From: Microcosmobacter mediterraneus
Lineage (GTDB): Bacteria; Bacteroidota; Bacteroidia; Flavobacteriales; Flavobacteriaceae
Reading direction: 5' to 3'
DNA length: 64,000 bases
Assembly (NCBI RefSeq): GCF_031846265.1
Contig: NZ_JAVRIA010000001.1
Span: 496,001 to 560,000, forward strand
How positions within the stretch are numbered: the first letter of the stretch is position 1; every line of letters starts with the position of its first letter. The notes under the pieces were generated by a model that ran no database searches, was not told where the DNA came from, and saw nothing but the letters and a program-made list of their open reading frames with translations. This document shows, one piece after another, positions 43,940 to 51,187 of the stretch. The translations under genes were made by a program, and so were the position numbers.

Positions 43940-44499
43940 CTTTTGAAATGTTCTGCATAAACCTATTTAATGTTACCACTAAATTCAGCTGATTGCTCTT
44001 ACGAGCCTCGTCCTTTTCAGTTTAAGTTCACAATTTCAACGAAACGGTTCTTAACTTTCAAAATGTATTGACTTGTTAATACTAAGCTTCAGTTTTGGAT
44101 TATTTTTTTTGATCTCTTGTCGCTTATCCTTCGCTTGCGCGTTAAACTCACTTCAAGACATTGCTCTATTGTGTTCAAGTTCACTTTCGATTCCTTTACT
44201 TGTCTAGAACTTTTCACTTTTTCCGTTTTGCCTACTTGCGCATGCATCACTTTCAAAGTGTCATGATCTGTTAACTACACATGCATACACATGCTGTCTT
44301 CAAACCTCAAAAAACAATACCTATAAAGAACGTTACTTTATTCACAATTTAACATAAATTCAAGATTAATCTCAAAACCAAACACTGTTTGTTGTTAATT
44401 GTTCAGCTAATATATAACTAGGTTACATATTTCCAAATTTTTTCACTGTATAGATATTCACAACTTTTAAACTGAACTTATTAACATTTGTTAATAAAG
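43940..44499 (-). other. 560-nt gene-poor segment, candidate noncoding RNA or relic
   Basis: The stretch between the two minus-strand terminators holds no long reading frame. On the minus strand 44040-44290 is markedly purine-rich (runs such as GAAAAAGTGAAAAG), and it ends in the hairpin at 43901-43939. A 52-codon basic reading frame (ATG 44247 to TGA 44089) is possible but has no recognisable start signals. I found no tmRNA tag, RNase P or 5S-like core motif. The upstream end (about 44340-44460) is AT-rich and reminiscent of rRNA spacer or leader DNA, which I cannot confirm. Confidence 0.3.
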
Positions 44500-44525
44500 A
44501 AAGCCTTAGATGTCTCTAAGGCTTT
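44500..44525 (-). terminator. Rho-independent terminator for rplS
   Basis: AAAGCCTTAGA and TCTAAGGCTTT form an 11-bp perfect stem around a 4-nt loop, followed on the minus strand by TCTTTATT. It lies 29 nt past the rplS stop. Confidence 0.88.
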
Positions 44526-44553
44526 GATTGTTTCAAAAAACAAACGGTTTTGT

Positions 44554-44904
44554 TTATTTTCTAACTTCTTTAATTCTTGCTTTCTTACCAGTAAGACCTC
44601 TAAAGTAGAAGATTCTTGCTCTACGCACTTTACCTTTTTTGTTCACCTCAATTTTTTGAAGTGCAGGTAAGTTTACTGGGAAAATACGTTCTACACCAAC
44701 AGTTCCAGACATTTTACGAATTGTAAAAGTTTCAGAACTTCCTGTTCCTTTACGTTGTAATACTACACCTTTAAAGAACTGTGTACGTGTTTTGTTTCCT
44801 TCCTTAATTTCGTAATACACTGTAACAGTATCACCTGCTCCAAATTCCGGAAAATCTTTTCGTGTTACGAACTCGTCTTGTACAAATTTTACTAAAGAAT
44901 TCAT
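44554..44904 (-). CDS. rplS: 50S ribosomal protein L19
   Basis: 116 residues, normal length. Conserved blocks: FPEFGAGDTVTVYYEI, RTQFFKGVVLQRKGTGSSETFTIRKMSGTVGVERIFP (residues 41-77 region) and RRARIFYFRGLTGKKARIKE. It binds 23S rRNA at the subunit interface. In many bacteria it lies next to trmD; here two small genes separate them, and it has a separate promoter and leader. Confidence 0.98.
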   Translation of the reverse strand: MNSLVKFVQDEFVTRKDFPEFGAGDTVTVYYEIKEGNKTRTQFFKGVVLQRKGTGSSETFTIRKMSGTVGVERIFPVNLPALQKIEVNKKGKVRRARIFYFRGLTGKKARIKEVRK

Positions 44905-44985
44905 TTTGTTGTTTTAAAATGGTTCTTATCGAATCAACATTCACGTATCTCGTCAGAGGTTAATCCGAAATTGGCTGCAAAGATA
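44905..44985 (-). promoter_or_regulatory. rplS promoter and structured 5' leader
   Basis: TATCTTTG at 44985-44978 (minus) matches TAnnTTTG. The roughly 65-nt leader contains small hairpins, TCT(GACG)AGA and GAAT(GTTG)ATTC, and an AACC/GGTT-type pairing. An autoregulatory L19 leader has been described in Flavobacteria; this leader lies in the right place, but I could not match its consensus by eye. Confidence 0.4.
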
Positions 44986-45010
44986 GTTAAAAAGTTAATA
45001 TTGAAAAGTT

Positions 45011-45346
45011 TTAGATATTATTATTTTCATGTTTTAAATCTTTAACAGCGAATAAAAAGAAACCGATAGTAAAAACAAAAAAAGAAATAGTGTTTAGATA
45101 TGTTATTATAATCTGATTTTTAAAAAATTCTTCATCACTTGGATGATCTAAAATTAAAGGACCAATTTGGGATAAGATAATTGATAATAAAGTTAACAAG
45201 GTACCTACTAATATAATTTTGGCTCCAATTGATTTTTTATATTTTATAATTATAATAATACTAGCTGCAATTACTAATAACTGAAATATAAATATAGCAA
45301 TACCAGTAATGGTATAATGAAAAGTTAGATTTTCAATATTTTCCAT
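45011..45346 (-). CDS. Small membrane protein, unknown
   Basis: 111 residues, three hydrophobic helices near residues 12-35, 42-62 and 82-103, with an acidic loop DHPSDEEFF between the second and third. I recognise no family. It lies 6 nt downstream of the GyrI-like gene and may be translated from the same transcript. Both sit between trmD and rplS. Confidence 0.65.
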   Translation of the reverse strand: MENIENLTFHYTITGIAIFIFQLLVIAASIIIIIKYKKSIGAKIILVGTLLTLLSIILSQIGPLILDHPSDEEFFKNQIIITYLNTISFFVFTIGFFLFAVKDLKHENNNI

Positions 45347-45352
45347 ATGAAA

Positions 45353-45832
45353 TTATATTTTTATTGGTATATAAACTTTTTCCTCTGAATCTGGATGATT
45401 TCTTTTATAGGCTTCACCAAGCACATTAAAATGTGGTCTGTGGTCTAATTGGTAGTTAGATTGTGGTAACCATTCGCTAAGTATATAGCGCATAAGCCTT
45501 CCGAAATCCTTAGGTAAACCTTTGTACAAAAATACAGCATACAAGCCTTCATCTATAACTAAGGTATTTATGTGGTTTGGAATCTTGTCTGTATTAGACA
45601 CTTCTAAGGTTGCCCATTTGGTAAAGGTGTTTTTAGGACTAAATGCTTTAAAATGTGTGTTGTTGTAAAGCATTACTTCATAAATATCCTCACTTATAGC
45701 ATTGACTATCTGTTTTCGTTTTGGCATAAATCCAGAAAACAACTCAAAAGTTTTATTCTCTTGTAATGACATCTCTACAGAATGGCCTACGAGTACTTTT
45801 TTAGAAACCTGTTCTATTTTTGGTGTTTGCAT
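45353..45832 (-). CDS. GyrI-like small-molecule-binding domain protein, stand-alone
   Basis: 159 residues consistent with the SOUL/GyrI-like effector-binding fold: LVGHSVEMSLQENKTFELF, YEVMLYNN, FTKWATLEVSN, EGLYAVFLYKGLPKDFGRLMRYILSEWLPQ (residues about 96-125), RPHFNVLGEAYKRN. Such domains usually form the ligand-binding half of AraC/MerR regulators or act alone as gyrase inhibitors or hydrolases. Here there is no DNA-binding domain. Ligand unknown. Confidence 0.78.
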   Translation of the reverse strand: MQTPKIEQVSKKVLVGHSVEMSLQENKTFELFSGFMPKRKQIVNAISEDIYEVMLYNNTHFKAFSPKNTFTKWATLEVSNTDKIPNHINTLVIDEGLYAVFLYKGLPKDFGRLMRYILSEWLPQSNYQLDHRPHFNVLGEAYKRNHPDSEEKVYIPIKI

Positions 45833-45900
45833 TACTATTTTGTGTGTTGAAGCGTTTAAGTGTTTTTCAAATTTATTTTCCGTTAGCCATTAATTTTTAA

Positions 45901-46581
45901 TCATTCATCATTTAGCAGGTCTGGTCGTCGTTCTTTAGTACGCTTATAGGCTTGCTCTTCGCGCCATTTTTCTATTTCTGGGAAATTACCACTAAACAAA
46001 ACTTCTGGAACTTTCATGCCATCATATTCTCGTGGTTTGGTGTATATTGGTGGAGCTAACAAACCATCTTGAAACGAATCGGTTAGGGCAGAAGTCTCGT
46101 TACCTAATACACCAGGAATTAAACGGATTACTGCATCACACAAAACAGCAGCTCCAAGCTCGCCACCAGATAACACATAATCGCCAATAGAAATTTCTTT
46201 AGTAATAAACTTATCTCGCACACGTTGGTCTACACCTTTATAATGACCACAGAGTACTATAATATTTTCTTTTAAAGAGATATGATTAGCAATACCTTGG
46301 TTTAGAGTCTCACCATCTGGTGTCATATAAATAATCTCATCATAGTTACGCTCTGCTTGGAGTTTACTAATGCATTTATCTATGGGTTCTATCATCATTA
46401 CCATACCAGCTCCTCCACCAAATTGGGTATCGTCAATGGCTTTGTAGCCACCAGTTGCATAGTCTCTAAGATTATGAAAATTTACTTGTACCAAACCAGC
46501 TTCTATAGCACGTTTTAATATGGATGCCTCAAACGGACTTTTAAGCAATTCTGGTAACACGGTTATAATATCTATACGCAT
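45901..46581 (-). CDS. trmD: tRNA (guanine-N1-)-methyltransferase
   Basis: 226 residues. SPOUT knot landmarks: MRIDIITVLPELL, FGGGAGMVMMIEPI, IIVLCGHYKGVDQRV, YVLSGGELGAAVLCDAVIRL and PGVLGNETS. It methylates G37 of tRNAs with SAM. The catalytic Asp region (LTDSFQDG) is present. The start ATG lies 189 nt from the next gene upstream, a gap that is mostly filled by a structured repeat. Confidence 0.97.
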   Translation of the reverse strand: MRIDIITVLPELLKSPFEASILKRAIEAGLVQVNFHNLRDYATGGYKAIDDTQFGGGAGMVMMIEPIDKCISKLQAERNYDEIIYMTPDGETLNQGIANHISLKENIIVLCGHYKGVDQRVRDKFITKEISIGDYVLSGGELGAAVLCDAVIRLIPGVLGNETSALTDSFQDGLLAPPIYTKPREYDGMKVPEVLFSGNFPEIEKWREEQAYKRTKERRPDLLNDE

Positions 46582-46631
46582 ACTGCAAAGATGCGATTAA
46601 TCTGTTTAATTGAAAAGCGAAGATTTTGAGA

Positions 46632-46770
46632 GGTTTCGTTAACGTGTTCGTGTATGGCTCGTTGTGGAAAATCAGCTATGATTTCCCTCCGTAACTGAAA
46701 GATAATTAATAAGATTGAATTTCCGAGAGGAAATTCAGCCGCAATTAATTATACACGGTGTTGGCAAACG
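46632..46770. repeat. MITE-like structured repeat with imperfect terminal inverted arms
   Basis: The outer arms are GTTAACGTGTTCGTGTATGG (46639-46658) and ATACACGGTGTTGGCAAACG (46751-46770), whose reverse complement aligns as GTTTGCCAACACCGTGTAT. Inside lie two hairpins: GGAAAATC...GATTTCC (46666-46686) and the perfect GAATTTCC(GAGA)GGAAATTC (46717-46736), itself flanked by AATTAAT (46704) and AATTAATT (46743). It ends exactly at the stop codon of the membrane-protein gene at 46771. No transposase is present. Similar elements recur in flavobacterial genomes from memory. Confidence 0.6.
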
Positions 46771-47589
46771 TTATTCTTTTTTGTTTTCTATTGCAATAAT
46801 CATTAGCGCCTCTAATGTATATCTACGATAGAATTTCATAAACGCCATAAAAAATATATATGAACAAAGGCTAATTATCAAATAATGGTATGCAAATATG
46901 AATTCATTTTGTTCAAAGAGTTGTAGATAAACTAAATACCAAAAGATTATAACGCAAATAAAAGTCAAAGAGCGAAGAAAACCATAAAGAACAACATAGT
47001 TTACCATTTTGAATTGATGGCTTTTGGTATGTTCAAATGCATAATGATGCAGTATTCTGAAAAAGTCATAATCATTTATGCTTTCAGGTAAATTATTCGA
47101 CTCATCTTCAGGAATTAGTTCCGTAAGTATTTTACTGCTTTTTGTTTTTATTCCGTGAATTAGAAAATCATCCAAATGTTGAACGTAGAGGTTCTTAAAA
47201 TTAAATAATTGTCCTAACAATAAGTCTAAAATGGACACAGGAAGAATACTAATAAATATTCCAATTCTCTTAATTGTTATGGTTTTAAAACTAAATTTTT
47301 TATGAATTTTTAAAAGATATTTAGAAGGATAATCGTACATCCAATTTCCATATCGTTCAACGAGAATCGATGAAAGGAAGTTTATTAAATGTCCAACAGC
47401 ATAACTGATAATTATAAAGAACAAATAGTTCTGAATACTCACATTATCAGAACCTACCACATTATTAAAATCCCAAGCATATTCAGATGAATCTAAATTC
47501 GAGAAGAATAACATCAGATATATTAATGTTGCTCCAGGTATAAAATAGCCAAGAAAATCATAAAGCGAAAATGGGTTTTGTCTAATCAT
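46771..47589 (-). CDS. Hypothetical membrane protein next to a structured repeat
   Basis: 272 residues. About four to five hydrophobic helices: near 14-27, 50-70, 105-125, 195-218 and 228-248. The N-terminus NPFSLYDFLGYFIPGATLIYLM is typical of a class of uncharacterised membrane proteins in Bacteroidota. The C-terminal end is RRYTLEALMIIAIENKKE. No known domain. A TATCTTTG box lies at 47622-47615. Its stop codon abuts the repeat at 46632-46770, so it may have arrived with it. Accessory gene, function unknown. Confidence 0.7.
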   Translation of the reverse strand: MIRQNPFSLYDFLGYFIPGATLIYLMLFFSNLDSSEYAWDFNNVVGSDNVSIQNYLFFIIISYAVGHLINFLSSILVERYGNWMYDYPSKYLLKIHKKFSFKTITIKRIGIFISILPVSILDLLLGQLFNFKNLYVQHLDDFLIHGIKTKSSKILTELIPEDESNNLPESINDYDFFRILHHYAFEHTKSHQFKMVNYVVLYGFLRSLTFICVIIFWYLVYLQLFEQNEFIFAYHYLIISLCSYIFFMAFMKFYRRYTLEALMIIAIENKKE

Positions 47590-47704
47590 AAGTTATTCTT
47601 AATGTTTGCTAATGCAAAGATAAAGACTGTTTTAATAGCCTTTATCAGCTGTTAACGAAGTTAGTATATTTAATACTTAAAGACAATACGTAACTTTACG
47701 TATA

Positions 47705-48142
47705 TTATGCTGTACTCCAAAAAAAGTGCAAATCGGTATCTTTTACAAAACCTAAGCGTTGGTAGAGCTGTTGCGCAGGATTATCAACTGCCGTTTGTAT
47801 GGCTAAGCCTTTTTGTTTTTCTTGTCTACATAAGTCTTTTGCAGCAGTAATTAAGGCTTCTCCAATGCCTTGATTACGATAGTTTGAGTCTATAAACAAA
47901 TCGTTAAGTAAATACATAGGTTGCATAGACACTGAGGAAAATAATGGATACAGTTGCGTAAAACCTACAGCCTTTTCAGCTTTATATGCCAAGAAAATGA
48001 CAGAGTCATTTTTACTAAGTCGTTGGTTTAAAAAGGCTTTAGTTGCTGTTAGATTAGAGGTTTGTTTATAAAATATTCTGTAGCCATCAAATAATGGAGC
48101 AAAATCATCTAAATCGTTTTTGGTGGCTTGCCGAATGGTCAT
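47705..48142 (-). CDS. GNAT family N-acetyltransferase
   Basis: 145 residues. GNAT landmarks: MTIRQATKNDLDDFAPLF, then LNDLFIDSNYRNQGIGEALITAA with the acetyl-CoA motif RNQGIG near residue 92, then AVDNPAQQLYQRLGFVKD. Substrate unknown. Repeats and a TlpA-like gene lie upstream (48143-48270). Confidence 0.88.
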   Translation of the reverse strand: MTIRQATKNDLDDFAPLFDGYRIFYKQTSNLTATKAFLNQRLSKNDSVIFLAYKAEKAVGFTQLYPLFSSVSMQPMYLLNDLFIDSNYRNQGIGEALITAAKDLCRQEKQKGLAIQTAVDNPAQQLYQRLGFVKDTDLHFFWSTA

Positions 48143-48181
48143 GATGTATTATGTTTTTTAGAGACTGATTAGCTAAGTAGT

Positions 48182-48207
48182 TCTCGACTGCGCTCGAACA
48201 GACATTT
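48182..48207 (+). repeat. Dispersed TCGA-flanked repeat, copy 2
   Basis: TCTCGACTGCGCTCGAACAG followed by ACATTT. Nearly identical to the core at 19155-19180 (TCTCGACTnCGCTCGAnnnGACATT), same strand. Confidence 0.7.
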
Positions 48208-48228
48208 TATATAATGATAGTTTTGCTT

Positions 48229-48253
48229 CTTAACTACGCTTTAACTGACATTC
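48229..48253 (+). repeat. Decayed copy of the TCGA-flanked repeat, copy 3
   Basis: TCTTAACTACGCTTTAACTG followed by ACATT. Against copy 2, 47 bp away, it differs at six of 26 positions (counting from the T before each copy); four of the six are C-to-T or G-to-A changes. The spacing is conserved, which suggests a tandem duplicate that has since decayed. Confidence 0.55.
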
Positions 48254-48269
48254 CTAGCAAGGACAAAAG

Positions 48270-48758
48270 TTAATAAGCTTCAATGAGTTCTTTTATAACT
48301 TCTGCAGTAAGCTCGTAACCCTCTAAATGAGGCCAACCTTCCCAAACGACAATACCTTTTGGGTTTATGATAACACAATGTGGTATGCCTTGTACTTTGT
48401 ATTGACGTTCTAAGCGTTCTTTGGTATCAATAGCGCTGTAATACTCCATTTTGGGAGTTTTCATTTTATTAATGGTAGCTTCAGTTTCGTCACTAAGACC
48501 AATAACAACCAAATGGTCTTTAAATTCTTTTTGGTACGCATTAAGTTCTGGGATAGCTTTTTTGCAAGGACCACACCATGTTGCCCAAAAATCGATAAGT
48601 ACAAATTTACCTTCGGTTTTTGGTGCCTCTGTTAACCATTGTTCAACAATAAGTTTTGGTGCTTCTTCACCCAAAAAGGATTTTGCCCAAAGTTGTTTTT
48701 TTTGTGCAAAACTCATCATGGTAATTAAACCAATAACTAGCGTAAATACGTATTTCAT
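48270..48758 (-). CDS. TlpA-like periplasmic thioredoxin
   Basis: I chose ATG 48758, which starts a signal peptide MKYVFTLVIGLITMMSFAQ; the start at 48782 would add eight residues. 162 residues. Thioredoxin landmarks: VLIDFWATWCGPCKKAIPEL (CxxC near residues 61-64) and the cis-Pro segment KVQGIPHCVIINPKG. A redox role in the envelope is likely. Spacing to the coiled-coil gene upstream (48818) is about 60 nt, same strand. Confidence 0.88.
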   Translation of the reverse strand: MKYVFTLVIGLITMMSFAQKKQLWAKSFLGEEAPKLIVEQWLTEAPKTEGKFVLIDFWATWCGPCKKAIPELNAYQKEFKDHLVVIGLSDETEATINKMKTPKMEYYSAIDTKERLERQYKVQGIPHCVIINPKGIVVWEGWPHLEGYELTAEVIKELIEAY

Positions 48759-48817
48759 TTTAAAAGGATTAAGATATAGCACTTTTTTGCTAGAATTTAT
48801 ATTAAGTTTATTATGAA

Positions 48818-49444
48818 TTAAGTATTTCCTTTTTGCTTGTTAATTTCATCCTGTAATTGACGTCTTACTTTTTGCTCACGCTCTAAGGCGGTTTTTCTGT
48901 GTTCATCAAATTCTTCTTCTACTTCAGCTAGTTTATGATTAGCTTTTCTAGTAATAGCATTACTATTTTTAAATTTATAGATAAAAAAAAGGAGTAGAGC
49001 TAGTAATCCTCCAATGATAGACCACATAATAATATTGTAGTTGGTTTTGCTGGTTTGCATACCTAACAATGCCATATTGTTTTTTTCGTCGTTTGTAGCA
49101 TTTAAATTAGACTGTGTACTGCTTAAATTATGTTTAAGGTCTTCAATTTCTTTAGCTTGTGAACTAACAACGGTTTTAGTATCGCTTAAATTTTTCTTTA
49201 ATGTATTTATGGTGTCGTTAGTATGCGCTTTTAACCTTAAAAACATGTTGCGTTGCACAGCTTCGTAAGCAGCGCCATTGGTACCTTTAAAGTTTCCAGA
49301 TTTTCTTAGAACATACTCAAACTTATCATCAATGGTACCATCGTTAATAGTTTGTTTAGGCTCTTGGGTTGGTGTTTGTTGGGCATTGCTAAAATGAAAA
49401 CTTATGCAAATGATAGCAAGAATACACAGTTTAAGTGATTTCAT
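48818..49444 (-). CDS. Exported coiled-coil protein with one transmembrane helix
   Basis: 208 residues. N-terminal signal sequence ends FHFSNAQQ. A helical, probably coiled-coil stretch with TLKKNLSDTKTVVSSQAKEIEDL lies at about 82-120 (positions only), a transmembrane helix IIMWSIIGGLLALLLFFIYKF at about 137-157, then a charged cytoplasmic coiled tail. I do not recognise a catalytic domain. Some databases label such flavobacterial proteins 'tRNA (guanine-N1)-methyltransferase', which this sequence does not support. Confidence 0.72.
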   Translation of the reverse strand: MKSLKLCILAIICISFHFSNAQQTPTQEPKQTINDGTIDDKFEYVLRKSGNFKGTNGAAYEAVQRNMFLRLKAHTNDTINTLKKNLSDTKTVVSSQAKEIEDLKHNLSSTQSNLNATNDEKNNMALLGMQTSKTNYNIIMWSIIGGLLALLLFFIYKFKNSNAITRKANHKLAEVEEEFDEHRKTALEREQKVRRQLQDEINKQKGNT

Positions 49445-49511
49445 CTAGGGTTATATTTAGTTGATTAAATTTTGAACAATATAAGAATTTATCTCCTTTA
49501 ATTTTTAAACA

Positions 49512-49540
49512 AATAGCCTCACTTATTAAGAGAGGCTATT
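49512..49540 (-). terminator. Rho-independent terminator for the GAPDH gene
   Basis: AATAGCCTC (49512-49520) pairs with GAGGCTATT (49532-49540) over an 11-nt loop; the minus strand continues TGTTTAAAAATT. It lies about 40 nt past the GAPDH stop. Confidence 0.75.
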
Positions 49541-49579
49541 CTTATATACGGTAAACGTTTTTGTTTAGATGTTATAAAT

Positions 49580-51028
49580 CTAGTAATACGTATAGCGTCT
49601 TACTTTAGAGATATATTTGGCAAGCCTGATCACTTGATGGCTATAACCATACTCATTATCATACCAAATGTAAAGCACAGCATTTTTACCATCTGCTCTT
49701 ACTAAGGTAGCTTTACTATCGTAGATAGCAGGAGCAGAGCTTCCAACAATATCACTTGAGACAAGCTCATCGCTCATTTCGTATTTAATTTGCTCAACCA
49801 AATCACCTTCTAAAGCGTATTTTTTCATCACAGAATTAATACTATCTACAGAGGCTTTGTTTTCTAATTCTAAATTTAAAATGGCTAGAGATCCATTAGG
49901 CACAGGAACTCTGATAGCATTGGAGGTTAGTTTTCCTTCAAATGATGGTAACGCTTTGCTTACTGCTTTACCAGCACCAGTTTCTGTAATCACCATATTT
50001 AATCCAGCAGCACGTCCACGTCTGTATTTTTTATGGAAGTTATCCACTAAATTTTGATCATTAGTGTATGCATGAATAGTCTCTAAATGACCACTTTTTA
50101 CACCATAAGAATCTTCCATTACTTTTAGGATTGGTGTAATGGCATTTGTTGTACAAGATGCAGCTGAAAACATATTAATGTCATCAGGATTGTTTTCTAA
50201 ATGATTAACACCATGAACAATATTAGGGACACCTTTTCCTGGTGCTGTTAATAAGACTTTGTCTGCACCTTTAGATTGTAGATGTCTATTAAGTGCTTCA
50301 TCGTCTCTAAAAGCACCAGTATTATCTATTACCAAGGCATTGTTTATGCCATAAGCTGTGTAATCTATATCTTCAGGCGCATTAGCTGAAATAATATTAA
50401 CTGTTGTTCCATTAATGAGTAATGCCGAATTTTTAGCGTCAGCGACAACTGTACCAGAGAAATCACCATGAACAGAATCGTTACGTAATAATGATGCACG
50501 TTTTTCTAAAACAGTTTGGTTAATATCTCCACGAGTTACAATAGCTCTTAGACGTAATTGATTGCCTTTACCAGTTCTGGTCATTAACTCTCGTGCTACT
50601 AAACGTCCTATACGACCAAAACCATAAAGAACAACATCTTTTGGTTTTATACTTCCGTTTTTATTGGCATCGATAAGTTTGTCTGCTACAAAAGCTGTAG
50701 CATTGTTATAATTACCATCTTCTAGATGATACTCGTAGGTAAGTTTACCAATATCTAATTTTGATGGCGGAAAATCTAAATCATTAATAGCCTTTGCAAG
50801 TTCTACTGAATCAAAAATTGAAATTGGTTTTTGTACAAACTCACCTGCATATTCATGCAGATTAAGAATATCACTAACTGTTCTATCAATCAACTGATTT
50901 CTAAACAGGACCAATTCAATAGATTTGTCGTACCAAAGGTCGCTTACTATTCTAATAAATTCTACTGTTGCTTTTCTTCGATCTGCCTGAAAAGCGAGTT
51001 CTTTTTCGTAAGTTCCGTTAAGACTCAT
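49580..51028 (-). CDS. Glyceraldehyde-3-phosphate dehydrogenase, long form with N-terminal extension
   Basis: 482 residues from ATG 51028. The earlier in-frame start at 51085 is unlikely because the -7 box TATTTTTG lies at 51090-51083. The Rossmann domain begins only near residue 131 (DVVLYGFGRIGRLV); the catalytic Cys lies in SAASCTTNAITPI and the substrate site in GAGKAVSKALPSF. About 130 extra helical residues precede the enzyme (ELAFQADRRKATVEFI, LWYDKSIELVLFRNQL). Long GAPDHs of this kind occur in Bacteroidota beside a normal one. The cofactor and direction (glycolysis or gluconeogenesis) are not evident. Confidence 0.9.
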   Translation of the reverse strand: MSLNGTYEKELAFQADRRKATVEFIRIVSDLWYDKSIELVLFRNQLIDRTVSDILNLHEYAGEFVQKPISIFDSVELAKAINDLDFPPSKLDIGKLTYEYHLEDGNYNNATAFVADKLIDANKNGSIKPKDVVLYGFGRIGRLVARELMTRTGKGNQLRLRAIVTRGDINQTVLEKRASLLRNDSVHGDFSGTVVADAKNSALLINGTTVNIISANAPEDIDYTAYGINNALVIDNTGAFRDDEALNRHLQSKGADKVLLTAPGKGVPNIVHGVNHLENNPDDINMFSAASCTTNAITPILKVMEDSYGVKSGHLETIHAYTNDQNLVDNFHKKYRRGRAAGLNMVITETGAGKAVSKALPSFEGKLTSNAIRVPVPNGSLAILNLELENKASVDSINSVMKKYALEGDLVEQIKYEMSDELVSSDIVGSSAPAIYDSKATLVRADGKNAVLYIWYDNEYGYSHQVIRLAKYISKVRRYTYY

Positions 51029-51082
51029 TTTAAAGTGTTTTGTGTTGTGTTGTTCTGACCAAGTCAGGTTTAAAATTTGCCG

Positions 51083-51090
51083 CAAAAATA
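51083..51090 (-). promoter_or_regulatory. -7 box for the GAPDH gene
   Basis: TATTTTTG on the minus strand matches TAnnTTTG, 54 nt before ATG 51028. It overlaps the codon of the alternative start at 51085 and thus argues for the shorter reading. Confidence 0.45.
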
Positions 51091-51133
51091 CTATATTTCA
51101 ATCGTTTTCGTAATAATTTTTTGAAAAAATAAA

Positions 51134-51161
51134 AACCCTTCAAAATTACTCTTGAAGGGTT
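51134..51161 (-). terminator. Rho-independent terminator for the DegP-type gene
   Basis: AACCCTTCAA (51134-51143) pairs with TTGAAGGGTT (51152-51161) around an 8-nt loop; the minus strand continues TTTATTTTTTC. It lies between the protease stop (51188) and the GAPDH promoter. Confidence 0.9.
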
Positions 51162-51187
51162 AGATTTTATATTGAATTTAATTGCTT

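Noticed and set aside
43860..44500. tmRNA or RNase P RNA in the rplS-icd gap
   Set aside because: No tag-peptide reading frame ending in ALAA, no 3' CCA acceptor and no RNase P core motif could be found on either strand.
46632..46770. Integron attC site
   Set aside because: The element has two internal hairpins and arms of the wrong sequence; no integrase or attI exists in the window.
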